A DNA stretch of 20,705 bases from Bacillota bacterium (GCA_017538845.1 JAFYIC010000034.1:1-20705), one strand, 5' to 3'. Shown: positions 7,730 through 15,303, counted from the first letter of the stretch. Notes: generated by a model not told the origin, from the sequence alone. Made by a program: numbers and translations.

Positions 7730-7738
7730 ATGATAACA
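7730..7738 (-). promoter_or_regulatory. Probable extended -10 promoter of cls
   Basis: In the 73-base gap between the lipase stop and the cls start, TGT (7738-7736) is followed by TATCAT (7735-7730) on the minus strand, the same extended -10 as at rpoB. No good -35 lies 17 bases upstream, so the call is moderate. The leader would be about 22 bases. Confidence 0.45.
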
Positions 7739-7774
7739 CAAGCTGCCTTTCATTTTGCACAAACTTTGTAAAAT

Positions 7775-8581
7775 TCAGTACCCCAGATGTTTCAGTCTGG
7801 CGACCATATCAACGTAGAATTCGGTAACGTCGTAACCGCCTTTTTTCCATGACAGCGGCTTCCTGTTTCCGCACACCATTGAATGGGATACCCCATCGGA
7901 GGAAGGTCCTGTATAGGCACCCCGGAAATCTCCCCATTTTGCCGACTCAACCGGGACAAGCCCGTCATTCTTTCCCTGCTTCCTTGTAACGATGCGATGA
8001 AAACGTGCAAACACCGGGTCGGCCAGCGAGGACTTCATTTCGCAGGCGTAACTCTGATAGTAGACCCGGGGCGAATCAGGTACCATTTCGTTGAACACTT
8101 CCATATAATCCGCAGACATCTGTTCGTAAGCGGAATTGCTTTCCGGCACCTGGCCTCCTGAGATTCTAAGGACCATATTAAAAAAGTTATAAAACCGGTT
8201 CAGCTGTCCGAATGGTTTTTTGCCCATCTCATCCAGCACAGCTATCCCGTGATGAGGCGTTGCTATAGTAGTCAGTGAAGCCACCCTCTCCTCGCCTCCA
8301 AGAACGCTTATCATGTAACGGGCATCCAGCCCTCCCTTTGAATGAGCTATTATATTGACCTTTTCCGCGTCATTCTCGAGACAGATCTTCTCAACGTTCT
8401 CAAGGAGCTCTTCGCCGCTTTCTTCAATGCTTCCGAAGGCAGCCTGCCTGCCGAAAAACACTTTGGCGCCTTCGCTGCGCAGATTTTCCGGTACATCTCC
8501 CCAGTAATCAGGATATTCTTCATCACTGTATCCTATCCCATGAACCAGTACTATAGGGTATTTTGTATCACACTTATTCAT
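7775..8581 (-). CDS. Lipase-like alpha/beta hydrolase
   Basis: The 268-residue protein looks like a small triacylglycerol lipase or carboxylesterase. The opening KYPIVLVHGIGYSD supplies the oxyanion HG motif (14-15), NIIAHSKGGLDARY holds the nucleophile Ser81 in the elbow, TIATPHHG is the usual lipase strand after it, and Asp206 (GKNDGLVPV) and His233 (GVSHSMV) fit as the rest of the triad. There is no signal peptide, so it is intracellular unless exported another way; native lipids or acylated small molecules are possible substrates. The frame is open to a TTG at 8596, but GGGAG fits the ATG at 8581. That ATG overlaps the end of the LOG gene by 8 bases (ATGAATAA), suggesting coupled translation. 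Confidence 0.88.
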   Translation of the reverse strand: MNKCDTKYPIVLVHGIGYSDEEYPDYWGDVPENLRSEGAKVFFGRQAAFGSIEESGEELLENVEKICLENDAEKVNIIAHSKGGLDARYMISVLGGEERVASLTTIATPHHGIAVLDEMGKKPFGQLNRFYNFFNMVLRISGGQVPESNSAYEQMSADYMEVFNEMVPDSPRVYYQSYACEMKSSLADPVFARFHRIVTRKQGKNDGLVPVESAKWGDFRGAYTGPSSDGVSHSMVCGNRKPLSWKKGGYDVTEFYVDMVARLKHLGY

Positions 8582-9119
8582 CGGAGGCTCCCGCAATGAT
8601 CTTTTTTATCCCGTCTATGGAATCGGCGAAGTAAATGTTACTCTGCCTGTCTTCGTCGGAAAAGCCGAAATCGTTCATCTTGCCCAGCTGTTTCTTTAGG
8701 TCGTCATAATATCCATTATGGTTATACACGATGCACGGGGCGTCAAGAAGTCCCAAAGCGACTTTCGACATGATCTCGGATATCTCTTCCAGCGTTCCGG
8801 TGCCTCCGGGCATTGCAATGAACACGTCTCCCAGCTCTATCATCTTGTCCTTCCGCTCGGACATATCCTTCGTCGCTATGAGCTCTGTGAGTTTGTCGTA
8901 CTGGAGCACCCTGTCTATGAGAAACTGGGGCTCCACGCCGATGGCTTTGCCACCGTTTTCGATGACGCTTTCCGCCAGAACGCCCATGATCCCTATTTTT
9001 GAGCCGCCGTAAACAAGAGAATTACCGGATCTGCCGATCCATTCTCCAAGTTCACGTACTGCTTCTGTTATAGTCGGGTCATTTCCTTTTCCCGATCCAA
9101 GATAGACTGTAATGTTCAT
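8574..9119 (-). CDS. LOG-family nucleotide phosphoribohydrolase
   Basis: The 181-residue protein is a compact Rossmann-fold LOG (Lonely Guy, TIGR00730-like) protein. It has the motif PGGTGTLEE at 104-112, the upstream pair Arg89-Lys90 in SERKDKM, the glycine-rich opening VYLGSGKG and LVYGGSKIGIMG at about 36-47. Family members hydrolyse nucleoside 5'-monophosphates to free base and ribose 5-phosphate; in plants and some bacteria this releases active cytokinins, but in most bacteria the physiological substrate is unclear. Cytosolic. GGAG nine bases away favours the ATG at 9119 over the GTG at 9125. It starts 19 bases after the dipeptidase stop and overlaps the lipase gene. Confidence 0.92.
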   Translation of the reverse strand: MNITVYLGSGKGNDPTITEAVRELGEWIGRSGNSLVYGGSKIGIMGVLAESVIENGGKAIGVEPQFLIDRVLQYDKLTELIATKDMSERKDKMIELGDVFIAMPGGTGTLEEISEIMSKVALGLLDAPCIVYNHNGYYDDLKKQLGKMNDFGFSDEDRQSNIYFADSIDGIKKIIAGASDE

Positions 9120-9138
9120 ACGCACCGTCTCCGTTGTT

Positions 9139-10857
9139 CTATTGCTGATTCATTCTTTTCTGTCTGCCTTTATATACTCTGTAGCCGAACCCCGCAGCCG
9201 CCACCAATAACAGAGCGATCACAATGACGATCGGCACGACCGGAGACGTTCCTTTCACATCCTGAATCAAATCAGATTCCTCTCCATACGTGTAGTATCT
9301 GTACAGGGACAGAGCCAGATCGTGGACTTCCTCTGCCATTTCCATGTCCGCCTGTGTCATTATTTCCTCACGTGCCTTGATAGACGATTCCTTTGCGATC
9401 TGTGTCTGCAGTTCATCAAAACGCGTGATGAACTCATCCTGCTTCTGCCGGAGGTTATACTCTGCCAGTTCTATTTGTTCCTCACTCAGGTTTCCGTGAG
9501 TCAGCACTCCCGATAAAGCGCTGAGCGTTGCTATATAGGATTTTTCCCAACCGTTCGGGTGAACATGATACTCGTCGTCATATAAATAGTAATCGCCGGA
9601 CTCGGGCTTTTTCTTCGTAATATCTTCAAAGTCCAGACCAACCTTATAGCCTTCCCACGTATCGGTCAGAAGCATCGGATAGCTTGGCACGTACACGGTG
9701 TGCATACAGTTATCCATCGAGAACCATTCCACCGTGCCGAGCTTTTGTTCCTTATCAGGATAAAAACGGTACAGATGCGTGTTCACGTTTTCCTCATGGC
9801 CTATCGGATAGATACGGAAGACGGCAAATATGTCTTCCAATGACATGGTGGCATCCTTAAGCGTCAGGTTATTATGCAGGACGGTTATATTCCCGTCCTC
9901 ATCAACGTTCGTCATTATGTAGTCGTTATCTTCAAGGACGTTGTCCTTTGTCCATTTATTCGTTCCCTCAAGATAATTCAGGCCTGCGACCTGACGTTCC
10001 TGAACGCGTTCTTTCCACTCTTCGTCCCAGATCGTTGCGTAATCGTTATATGAAGTGCGATAATCGATGATGTTCTTCTTCTCATCACCAACGAAGGTGC
10101 CTGCCTTCTTCGCCACACTGATCAAATGCTTAGATGCGATCACATTGTCCGTATCGTCCAGATCGATACGGCCCAGGACGCCGATATTATGCTGCAGGAA
10201 GCAGACATTGGATGGAAGCCGTACTGCGACGTACTCGTGGCCTGACAGGTTTTCTACGTACCACTGCTCATTCTGATCACAGATCATGACTCCGGATCCT
10301 TCGCCGTTTGCACCGACCGTGTCATAGATTTCAAGCAGGAGATCCACACCGTCACGGGCGCTGGATGACTCGGAAAGCAGAACCGTTGCTATTTCTGCTT
10401 CACTGATACCTTTCTCAGGAAACGGATCCGCTTTTTTGATGCCCGGATTGGCGTCAATGGACTGGGTCGCGCTGACTGTCACTCCGTGATCGTTGGTACC
10501 CGCCTCCTCGTAAGGCGTATGTTTATGGGTGCTTTCGCAGTCCGGACATTCACCGGAAAGGTTGTCATCACGACGGGCTGTATACTCGTAGCTGTCATGT
10601 GTGAACTCCCAGGTGAAACCATAGCACCCTTGATATATTTCACCTTTTTTGTGGTTTTCTGCCGGTGAAACATAATAGATCTTATTATCATCAGCACCGA
10701 TTTCTTCAGTGCGGATAAACACATTCGCACCATCATCTGTATGATCTCCTCCTACATACATCAGGCTGCATGCGTTCGCGCTGACCGGCCAGCACATGAC
10801 GATCATGATCGCTACCATTATCGGGATAAATAATCTTTTTTTTCGTATCAAACTCAT
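9139..10857 (-). CDS. Secreted, membrane-anchored C69-family dipeptidase
   Basis: The 572-residue protein carries a peptidase family C69 (PepD-like) domain. Residues 1-29 look like a signal peptide (MSLIRKKR, hydrophobic 9-25, ANA at 27-29) and cleavage would leave Cys30 at the new N-terminus, in NACSLMYVGGDHTDDGANVF. In this Ntn-hydrolase family the N-terminal Cys is the nucleophile, so cleavage would create the active enzyme. Residues 104-113 (CPDC..., then His111 and His113) form a possible metal-binding insertion. Near the end, about 540-560 is a transmembrane helix followed by basic YKGRQKR, which would anchor it facing outwards. GGAGG eight bases away supports the ATG at 10857; the frame is open to 10908 without a ribosome site. 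LOG follows after 19 bases. Role: probably peptide scavenging. Confidence 0.88.
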   Translation of the reverse strand: MSLIRKKRLFIPIMVAIMIVMCWPVSANACSLMYVGGDHTDDGANVFIRTEEIGADDNKIYYVSPAENHKKGEIYQGCYGFTWEFTHDSYEYTARRDDNLSGECPDCESTHKHTPYEEAGTNDHGVTVSATQSIDANPGIKKADPFPEKGISEAEIATVLLSESSSARDGVDLLLEIYDTVGANGEGSGVMICDQNEQWYVENLSGHEYVAVRLPSNVCFLQHNIGVLGRIDLDDTDNVIASKHLISVAKKAGTFVGDEKKNIIDYRTSYNDYATIWDEEWKERVQERQVAGLNYLEGTNKWTKDNVLEDNDYIMTNVDEDGNITVLHNNLTLKDATMSLEDIFAVFRIYPIGHEENVNTHLYRFYPDKEQKLGTVEWFSMDNCMHTVYVPSYPMLLTDTWEGYKVGLDFEDITKKKPESGDYYLYDDEYHVHPNGWEKSYIATLSALSGVLTHGNLSEEQIELAEYNLRQKQDEFITRFDELQTQIAKESSIKAREEIMTQADMEMAEEVHDLALSLYRYYTYGEESDLIQDVKGTSPVVPIVIVIALLLVAAAGFGYRVYKGRQKRMNQQ

Positions 10858-10911
10858 CTGATCATCCTCCATACTGCTTCCGTGCCTTAGGATCTGTTTT
10901 AGATTCATAAC

Positions 10912-11160
10912 TTATCTGCAGTATAACATAAAAGAGCCGGTTCCGATATCATCACGATACCTGCCCGGCTCTTTGCCTCTCTCGTATTCTCTTTTCCAGT
11001 CTTTCTTACGAGGTCTGTCTTTTTCGGTCATATGTCTTCCGGTCCTGAAGGACGGAACTGTGTGCTCCTTCTTCAGATTCATCCGGTTCATGTCTATGAC
11101 CAGTTTCTTCTCCTGCTTGGGCGGAGCTACAGGAACGCTCCCTTTTTTCTTTTTGCTCAT
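10912..11160 (-). CDS. Small, very basic protein of unknown function
   Basis: An 82-residue protein starting MSKKKKGSVPVAPPK, with Lys/Arg-rich and charged stretches throughout (for example DRPRKKDWKREYERGKEPGR). It has no hydrophobic segment and no fold I can name; the composition suits a nucleic-acid or ribosome-associated protein, but that is only an inference. Evidence that it is real: a strong ribosome site AAGGGGG about 9 bases before the ATG, a possible promoter just upstream and a terminator at its end. The longer frame to 11262 runs into tRNA-fMet and is not credible. It sits 75 bases after the tRNA gene and may share its transcript. Its last 20 or so codons are also the terminator hairpin. 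It ends 54 bases before the dipeptidase start. Confidence 0.6.
   Translation of the reverse strand: MSKKKKGSVPVAPPKQEKKLVIDMNRMNLKKEHTVPSFRTGRHMTEKDRPRKKDWKREYERGKEPGRYRDDIGTGSFMLYCR
10927..10974 (-). terminator. Intrinsic terminator inside the end of the small basic gene
   Basis: A perfect 10-bp stem: AAAGAGCCGG (10931-10940) and CCGGCTCTTT (10965-10974) with a 24-base loop, followed on the minus strand by a short T-run (CTTTTATG). The hairpin lies entirely inside the coding frame of the small basic protein, whose stop is at 10912, so a translating ribosome could disturb it. It would close the tRNA / small-protein unit. Confidence 0.65.
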
Positions 11161-11179
11161 AGCATTTCCCCCTTTTCGG

Positions 11180-11188
11180 TTTATATCA
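11180..11188 (-). promoter_or_regulatory. Possible extended -10 promoter of the small basic gene
   Basis: TGA (11188-11186) followed by TATAAA (11185-11180) on the minus strand, about 20 bases upstream of the ATG at 11160, in the gap after tRNA-fMet. The -35 region is poor. The gene may therefore be expressed both from here and by read-through from the tRNA operon. Confidence 0.4.
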
Positions 11189-11235
11189 TAAAAGCGCTGA
11201 AACCTTGTTTCTTCAGGTTCCAGCGGTTGTTCACA

Positions 11236-11311
<76 letters not shown>

Positions 11312-11341
11312 ATGATGCGGCATTTCTGCCTGTATATATTC

Positions 11342-11356
11342 AAGAGCCATGCTCTT
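11342..11356. repeat. Small inverted repeat in the tRNA-Leu / tRNA-fMet spacer
   Basis: AAGAGC (11342-11347) and GCTCTT (11351-11356) form a perfect 6-bp stem with a 3-base loop. There is no T-run on the minus strand after it, so it is not an obvious terminator; a processing signal is possible. Confidence 0.45.
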
Positions 11357-11368
11357 AAAATCTTTGTT

Positions 11369-11457
11369 TGGTGCCGGAGACCGGGGTCGAACCGGTACGG
11401 ATATTACTACCCACGGGATTTTAAGTCCCGCGTGTCTGCCAATTCCACCACTCCGGC
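11369..11457 (-). tRNA. tRNA-Leu (TAA)
   Basis: An 89-base class II tRNA with acceptor arm GCCGGAG / CTCCGGC, anticodon loop CTTAAAA (anticodon TAA, reading UUA), a long variable arm, T-loop GGTTCGACCCC and an encoded CCA end. Length and variable arm fit leucine. Confidence 0.95.
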
Positions 11458-11471
11458 GCCTTTGGCATACT

Positions 11472-11506
11472 GACTTCAAAGGTGGGCATCGCCCACCTTC
11501 CAAGTC
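11472..11506. repeat. Long hairpin in the tRNA-Asn / tRNA-Leu spacer
   Basis: AAGGTGGGC (11479-11487) and GCCCACCTT (11491-11499) form a perfect 9-bp stem with a 3-base loop, extended outwards by GACTT / AAGTC (11472-11476, 11502-11506) across a 2-by-2 mismatch. No T-run follows on either strand. It occupies most of the 58-base spacer, so it may guide endonuclease processing or be a REP-like element. Confidence 0.7.
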
Positions 11507-11515
11507 GAAAAATAT

Positions 11516-11590
<75 letters not shown>

Positions 11591-11594
11591 ACAT

Positions 11595-11612
11595 CTGTCA
11601 GCCCCTGTCAGC
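11595..11612. repeat. 8-base tandem direct repeat in the tRNA leader
   Basis: CTGTCAGC occurs at 11595-11602 and again at 11605-11612, 10 bases apart. It lies between the tRNA promoter's -10 box and the 5' end of tRNA-Asn, in the first transcribed bases. One helical turn of spacing would suit a protein-binding site; chance is also possible. Confidence 0.4.
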
Positions 11613-11622
11613 GACAAGAGTT

Positions 11623-11652
11623 ATTATACAATAAGGCTCAATTTCATGTCAA
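11623..11652 (-). promoter_or_regulatory. Consensus SigA promoter of the tRNA operon
   Basis: Perfect TTGACA (11652-11647) and perfect TATAAT (11628-11623) separated by 18 bases on the minus strand. The predicted start is near 11616, about 25 bases before tRNA-Asn. The TGA of the -35 box is the stop codon of the upstream TPR gene, so the two units abut. Confidence 0.9.
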
Positions 11653-12671
11653 CACAAAATGTTCCCTGAATCCTCTTCTATTCCTTTCCTGACCAGCTTT
11701 ATCTTTTCTTCGTATTTCCGGCGTCCTTCATCGTTCCCCGTCACTTTGTAAAGTTCCACCAGTTCCTTCATTGTTTCCAGGTGGCTGGCATTGAGCCGCA
11801 GGACTTTTTTAAAGGCCTCTTCTGCCTCCTCTGTCCGCCCTGTGGCGCTGTATCCGATGCCCATATAGTAATGGAGAGGCCACCATTTGCTGAACTTGGA
11901 ATCTTTGTATTCCTCCAGCACTGCTAGGCCCTCTTCATACCTTCCTGTGGATACCATATTGCAGCCGTTTTCTATGATCACAGGATCGCGCAGCTGCGCC
12001 ATACGCTCACGTATCTCTTTGCTCGCCTCTTCGTTCTCACTGAGTTTCAGGAAGTCGCTCCAGGCTATCTCCGCCTTCTTGTACATGCCCAGATTGATGT
12101 AGGCATATCCGAGATAGTAATGACCCATATCCACCTCCGGATGGGCTATGGTGAGCAGTTCGAACATCTCTATGGATTCGGCTTTGAATCTGCCTGTATA
12201 CTCTTTGTCTTCGCTGTCGAGATACATATCGCGGCATATTCTTGCGTACCCGTACATGGCGTCGGCATCTTCCCCGTCCATACAGAGCGCAGCTCTGAAA
12301 CGTATGCATGCCAGATCCTTTTTGCCTTCGGAGGCCAGTTTCCCTGCATCCAAGACCAGTTTCCTGCGGAATTCATCCCCGTACAGCATATGCATGCACT
12401 CTATGTACTGTGGCGCATACTCAAAGTGAGGGTCACATCCTATGACCATGGCCATGTTGTCAGCGATGTCCAGCATGCGGATCCCTTCTTCGCTTTCCAA
12501 CCCTGCGGCGTCGTGCTTCTTCAGAGGGATCGGCACTCCTGCCATGACCTTCTCTATGTCAGACTGATCCAGGAACAGACCGCTGAATTCGGAGAACAGA
12601 AATCCGTCCAGATACTTTTTCAGATATCTGCCTACCCGATCTTCTCTTTTTTTAATATCGAACTCCGCCAT
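11649..12671 (-). CDS. TPR-repeat protein
   Basis: A 340-residue soluble helical protein. The middle and C-terminal parts carry tetratricopeptide repeats, which form protein-binding superhelices: clear units are YYLGYAYINLGMYKKAEIAW, the next at NMVSTGRYEEGLAVLEEYK and HYYMGIGYSATGRTEEAEEAFKK. The first 100 residues (opening MAEFDIKKREDRVGRYLKKY) are charged and do not look like TPRs. No signal peptide or membrane helix. AAGGAG is well placed, overlapping the stop codon region of the radical SAM gene 10 bases away, so the two are tightly coupled. It may be a partner or scaffold for the radical SAM protein or the translation machinery; no target can be read from the sequence. Stop codon overlaps the tRNA promoter. 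Confidence 0.85.
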   Translation of the reverse strand: MAEFDIKKREDRVGRYLKKYLDGFLFSEFSGLFLDQSDIEKVMAGVPIPLKKHDAAGLESEEGIRMLDIADNMAMVIGCDPHFEYAPQYIECMHMLYGDEFRRKLVLDAGKLASEGKKDLACIRFRAALCMDGEDADAMYGYARICRDMYLDSEDKEYTGRFKAESIEMFELLTIAHPEVDMGHYYLGYAYINLGMYKKAEIAWSDFLKLSENEEASKEIRERMAQLRDPVIIENGCNMVSTGRYEEGLAVLEEYKDSKFSKWWPLHYYMGIGYSATGRTEEAEEAFKKVLRLNASHLETMKELVELYKVTGNDEGRRKYEEKIKLVRKGIEEDSGNILC

Positions 12672-12681
12672 ATCTCTCTCC

Positions 12682-13554
12682 TTACAGCATGCGGAAGCGC
12701 TCGTCTTTCAGCATGCCGTGGTCTTTCATGGCCATCCTCAGTTTCGCCAGCATGGCCTCTTTGTCGCGGGGCAGATCTCCGCGAAGCGAAACGTAGTTGG
12801 ACGCGTGATTGCTTCTGAACACGCACGGTCCCTTTACGTCTATATTCTTCACAAGAAGCAGGGTCTCCGCCACTACCTCTTCTGCAGTCAGCAGTTTGAA
12901 TTTTCCTTCGGCTATTTCCCTTGTCATCGGCGCGGCAGGCTCTGTCATCAGTGTCAGCAGCCCCACGTAAGACGGATCCATCTCGCTTATCATGGTGCCG
13001 GTCTCAACCGCATGCTCTTCCCAGCCGTCACGGCCTGCAAGCCCGGAAATGAAAGTGACCGACGCCTTGATGCCGGCATCCTCTATCTTCCTGACCGCCG
13101 TGATTATCTCATCACGGGTGGAACCCTTGCATACGTCCTTAAGGACCTTGTCGCTGCCCGATTCGGCTCCGATATATATTATCTCGATGCCGTTTTCACG
13201 GAGCATCTTCAGCTCCTCCGGAGTCTTTCTGAGCACGTCTCCGGGAGAACCATAGACGGTCACCCTTTCGCATTCGGGGAAAAGCTCATTTATCCTCTGC
13301 AGTATGGCAAGAAGCTTGTCCGTTGAAAGACACAGTGCGTCGCCGTCTGCCAGGAATATCCTTCCCACAGATCTGAACCGGTCCCGTGCCATCAGAAGAT
13401 CCTCAAAGACCTCTTTCACGTCCCTGACTCTGAACTTCTTGTCTTTGAACATACTGCAGAAGGTGCACCTGTTATGAGCGCACCCTATCGTTACCTGCAA
13501 TATATAACTGTATGCCTCGCTGGGAGGTCTGAATATGTTTCCTTCGTATCGCAT
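12682..13554 (-). CDS. Radical SAM protein, COG1032-like
   Basis: This 290-residue protein has a radical SAM barrel, which uses a [4Fe-4S] cluster and S-adenosylmethionine to make a 5'-deoxyadenosyl radical. The cluster ligands are Cys25, Cys30 and Cys33 in IGCAHNRCTFC; the spacing CX4CX2C differs from the usual CX3CX2C. LADGDAL at about 69-75 is the GGE-like SAM region, and YIGAESGSDKVLK and the TFISGLAG strand fit the barrel. There is no B12-binding domain and only one cluster motif, so it is not a MiaB-type methylthiotransferase. The start has only a weak ribosome site (AGGAC, 12 bases away) but opens plausibly with MRYEGNIFRPPSEA. It follows argS by 30 bases and precedes the TPR gene by 10. 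Substrate unknown. Confidence 0.85.
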   Translation of the reverse strand: MRYEGNIFRPPSEAYSYILQVTIGCAHNRCTFCSMFKDKKFRVRDVKEVFEDLLMARDRFRSVGRIFLADGDALCLSTDKLLAILQRINELFPECERVTVYGSPGDVLRKTPEELKMLRENGIEIIYIGAESGSDKVLKDVCKGSTRDEIITAVRKIEDAGIKASVTFISGLAGRDGWEEHAVETGTMISEMDPSYVGLLTLMTEPAAPMTREIAEGKFKLLTAEEVVAETLLLVKNIDVKGPCVFRSNHASNYVSLRGDLPRDKEAMLAKLRMAMKDHGMLKDERFRML

Positions 13555-13584
13555 GTCGAATCTGCCGTCCTGCGGCTGGTGCTC

Positions 13585-15303
13585 CTACATCTTTTCCGGA
13601 GCCGAGATGCCCAGAAGGGCCAGTCCGTTCTTTATGGTGTTGGCCGCTGAGATTACCAGCGCGGTCTTTGCGATCTTTTCGTCCTCGTTGTCCACCAGGA
13701 TGTGTTCGTCATGATAGAAACGGTTGAAAGCCTGAGCCACGTCTACGATATGTCTTGTGACTACCGAAGGCTCATACTTGTTGGCCGCTTCTTCGATAAC
13801 CGACGGGAATGCGTATATCAGCTTAGTCAGTTCGTATGCACTGTCCCCTGATATATACTGCATGTCCAGTCCCTCTGCCGCCTGAGCTTTCGCAACGACT
13901 TCTTCGCCTGCGTTTCTCAGCACGCTCTTTGCCCTGGCGTAGGTGTACTGTACGTAAGGTCCCGTCTCGCCGTCAAAGTTCAGGACTTTATCCCATGAGA
14001 AGGTGTAGTCCTTGATCCTGTTGTTGGAAAGTTCCTGGAACATTACGGCGCCGATACCTACCATCGCAGCAGTCTCGTCGATGTTGTCCGTCACAACGTT
14101 CTTCTCAACTATGATCTCTCTGGTCTTTTCAACCGCCTTATTGAGCACATCTTCCAGGAAAACGACTCTTCCGTGTCTTGTGGACATGGTTCCCTCTTCA
14201 AGACTGACCAGTCCGAAAGGCACATGTACGCAGTCGTTTGCCCAGTCATATCCCATCAGCTCCAGAATCTTGATCCACTGCTGGAAATGCAGGTTCTGCT
14301 GTGAAGCCACCACGTAAACGTTTTTATAGAAATCATAGTGCTGCTTCCTGTATATAGCAGCCGCTATGTCCCTGGTGATATAGAGAGTCGATCCGTCCGA
14401 CTTGGTGATCAGAGCAACGCCCAGATCATAGTCTTCAAGATCCACGATCATGGCGCCTTCAGATTCCTCCAAAAGCCCCTTCTCGTCCAGTTCCCTGACT
14501 ACAGCCGGCATCTTGTCGGAATAAAAGCTTTCGCCCGCGTAGGAATCGAATTCGATGCCCAGCATCTTATATACCGTGGTGAATTCCTTCAGGGATTCTT
14601 CTCTGAACCAGGTCCAGAGTTCCAGTTCTTCTTTCTCACCGTTCTCGAGCTTTGTGAAGATATCCCTTGCTTCCTGATCCAGATCCGGATCCTTTTCAGC
14701 TTCCTCGTGGAATTTGGTGTAGTACTTCAGGAGAGTCTTGATAGGCTCTTTTTCCACTTCTTCCTTGCTTCCCCAGCGTCTGTAGGCGCAGATCATCTTT
14801 CCGAACTGTGTGCCGTAGTCACCCAGGTGATTGATCCTTACGGTATCGTATCCCAGACAATCGAATATCTTATATATCGAATTTCCTATTACGGTGCTTC
14901 TGATGTGCCCGATATGGAAAGGCTTGGCGATGTTGGGCGATGAATACTCTACCAGCACTTTCTTTCCCGCTCCCAGATCGCTCTTTCCGAAATCGGCGCC
15001 TTTGCCGTTGACTTCTCTGATCACGTCTTCCATATACGCGCTTCTGGATATGAAAATGTTCACATAGGCGTTGACCTGCTCCACTTTGTCAAAGAGCGGA
15101 TTATCTGCTATCTTCTCCGCTATGTCCTTTGCGATCAGCGGCGGAGCCTTGCGCATCACCTTTGCCAGTTTGAAACACGGAAAAGCGTAGTCTCCCATCT
15201 TGCTGTCTGCCGGTATCTCCACCAGCGCTTTCACATCTTCTGTCTCCAGGCCTTCTGTTGCGTTCACGATGGCCGTGGCTATCAGATCCCTGTAATCGTT
15301 CAT
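13585..15303 (-). CDS. argS: Arginyl-tRNA synthetase
   Basis: The 572-residue protein is a class I synthetase charging tRNA-Arg with arginine in the cytosol. It has the ArgRS N-terminal additional domain, the ATP-binding HIGH motif at 130-133 (PFHIGHIRST), a KMSKS-like loop MSTRHG at 373-378 in which ArgRS often lacks the canonical lysines, and the C-terminal anticodon-binding helices with FNRFYHDEHI. Length is normal. The gene begins 16 bases after mutS2 ends. The ATG is preceded by the overlapping purine tracts GGAGACA and AAGAGGAGA, so the ribosome site is present though close. There is no room for a T-box leader, so expression follows the operon promoter. Confidence 0.97.
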   Translation of the reverse strand: MNDYRDLIATAIVNATEGLETEDVKALVEIPADSKMGDYAFPCFKLAKVMRKAPPLIAKDIAEKIADNPLFDKVEQVNAYVNIFISRSAYMEDVIREVNGKGADFGKSDLGAGKKVLVEYSSPNIAKPFHIGHIRSTVIGNSIYKIFDCLGYDTVRINHLGDYGTQFGKMICAYRRWGSKEEVEKEPIKTLLKYYTKFHEEAEKDPDLDQEARDIFTKLENGEKEELELWTWFREESLKEFTTVYKMLGIEFDSYAGESFYSDKMPAVVRELDEKGLLEESEGAMIVDLEDYDLGVALITKSDGSTLYITRDIAAAIYRKQHYDFYKNVYVVASQQNLHFQQWIKILELMGYDWANDCVHVPFGLVSLEEGTMSTRHGRVVFLEDVLNKAVEKTREIIVEKNVVTDNIDETAAMVGIGAVMFQELSNNRIKDYTFSWDKVLNFDGETGPYVQYTYARAKSVLRNAGEEVVAKAQAAEGLDMQYISGDSAYELTKLIYAFPSVIEEAANKYEPSVVTRHIVDVAQAFNRFYHDEHILVDNEDEKIAKTALVISAANTIKNGLALLGISAPEKM

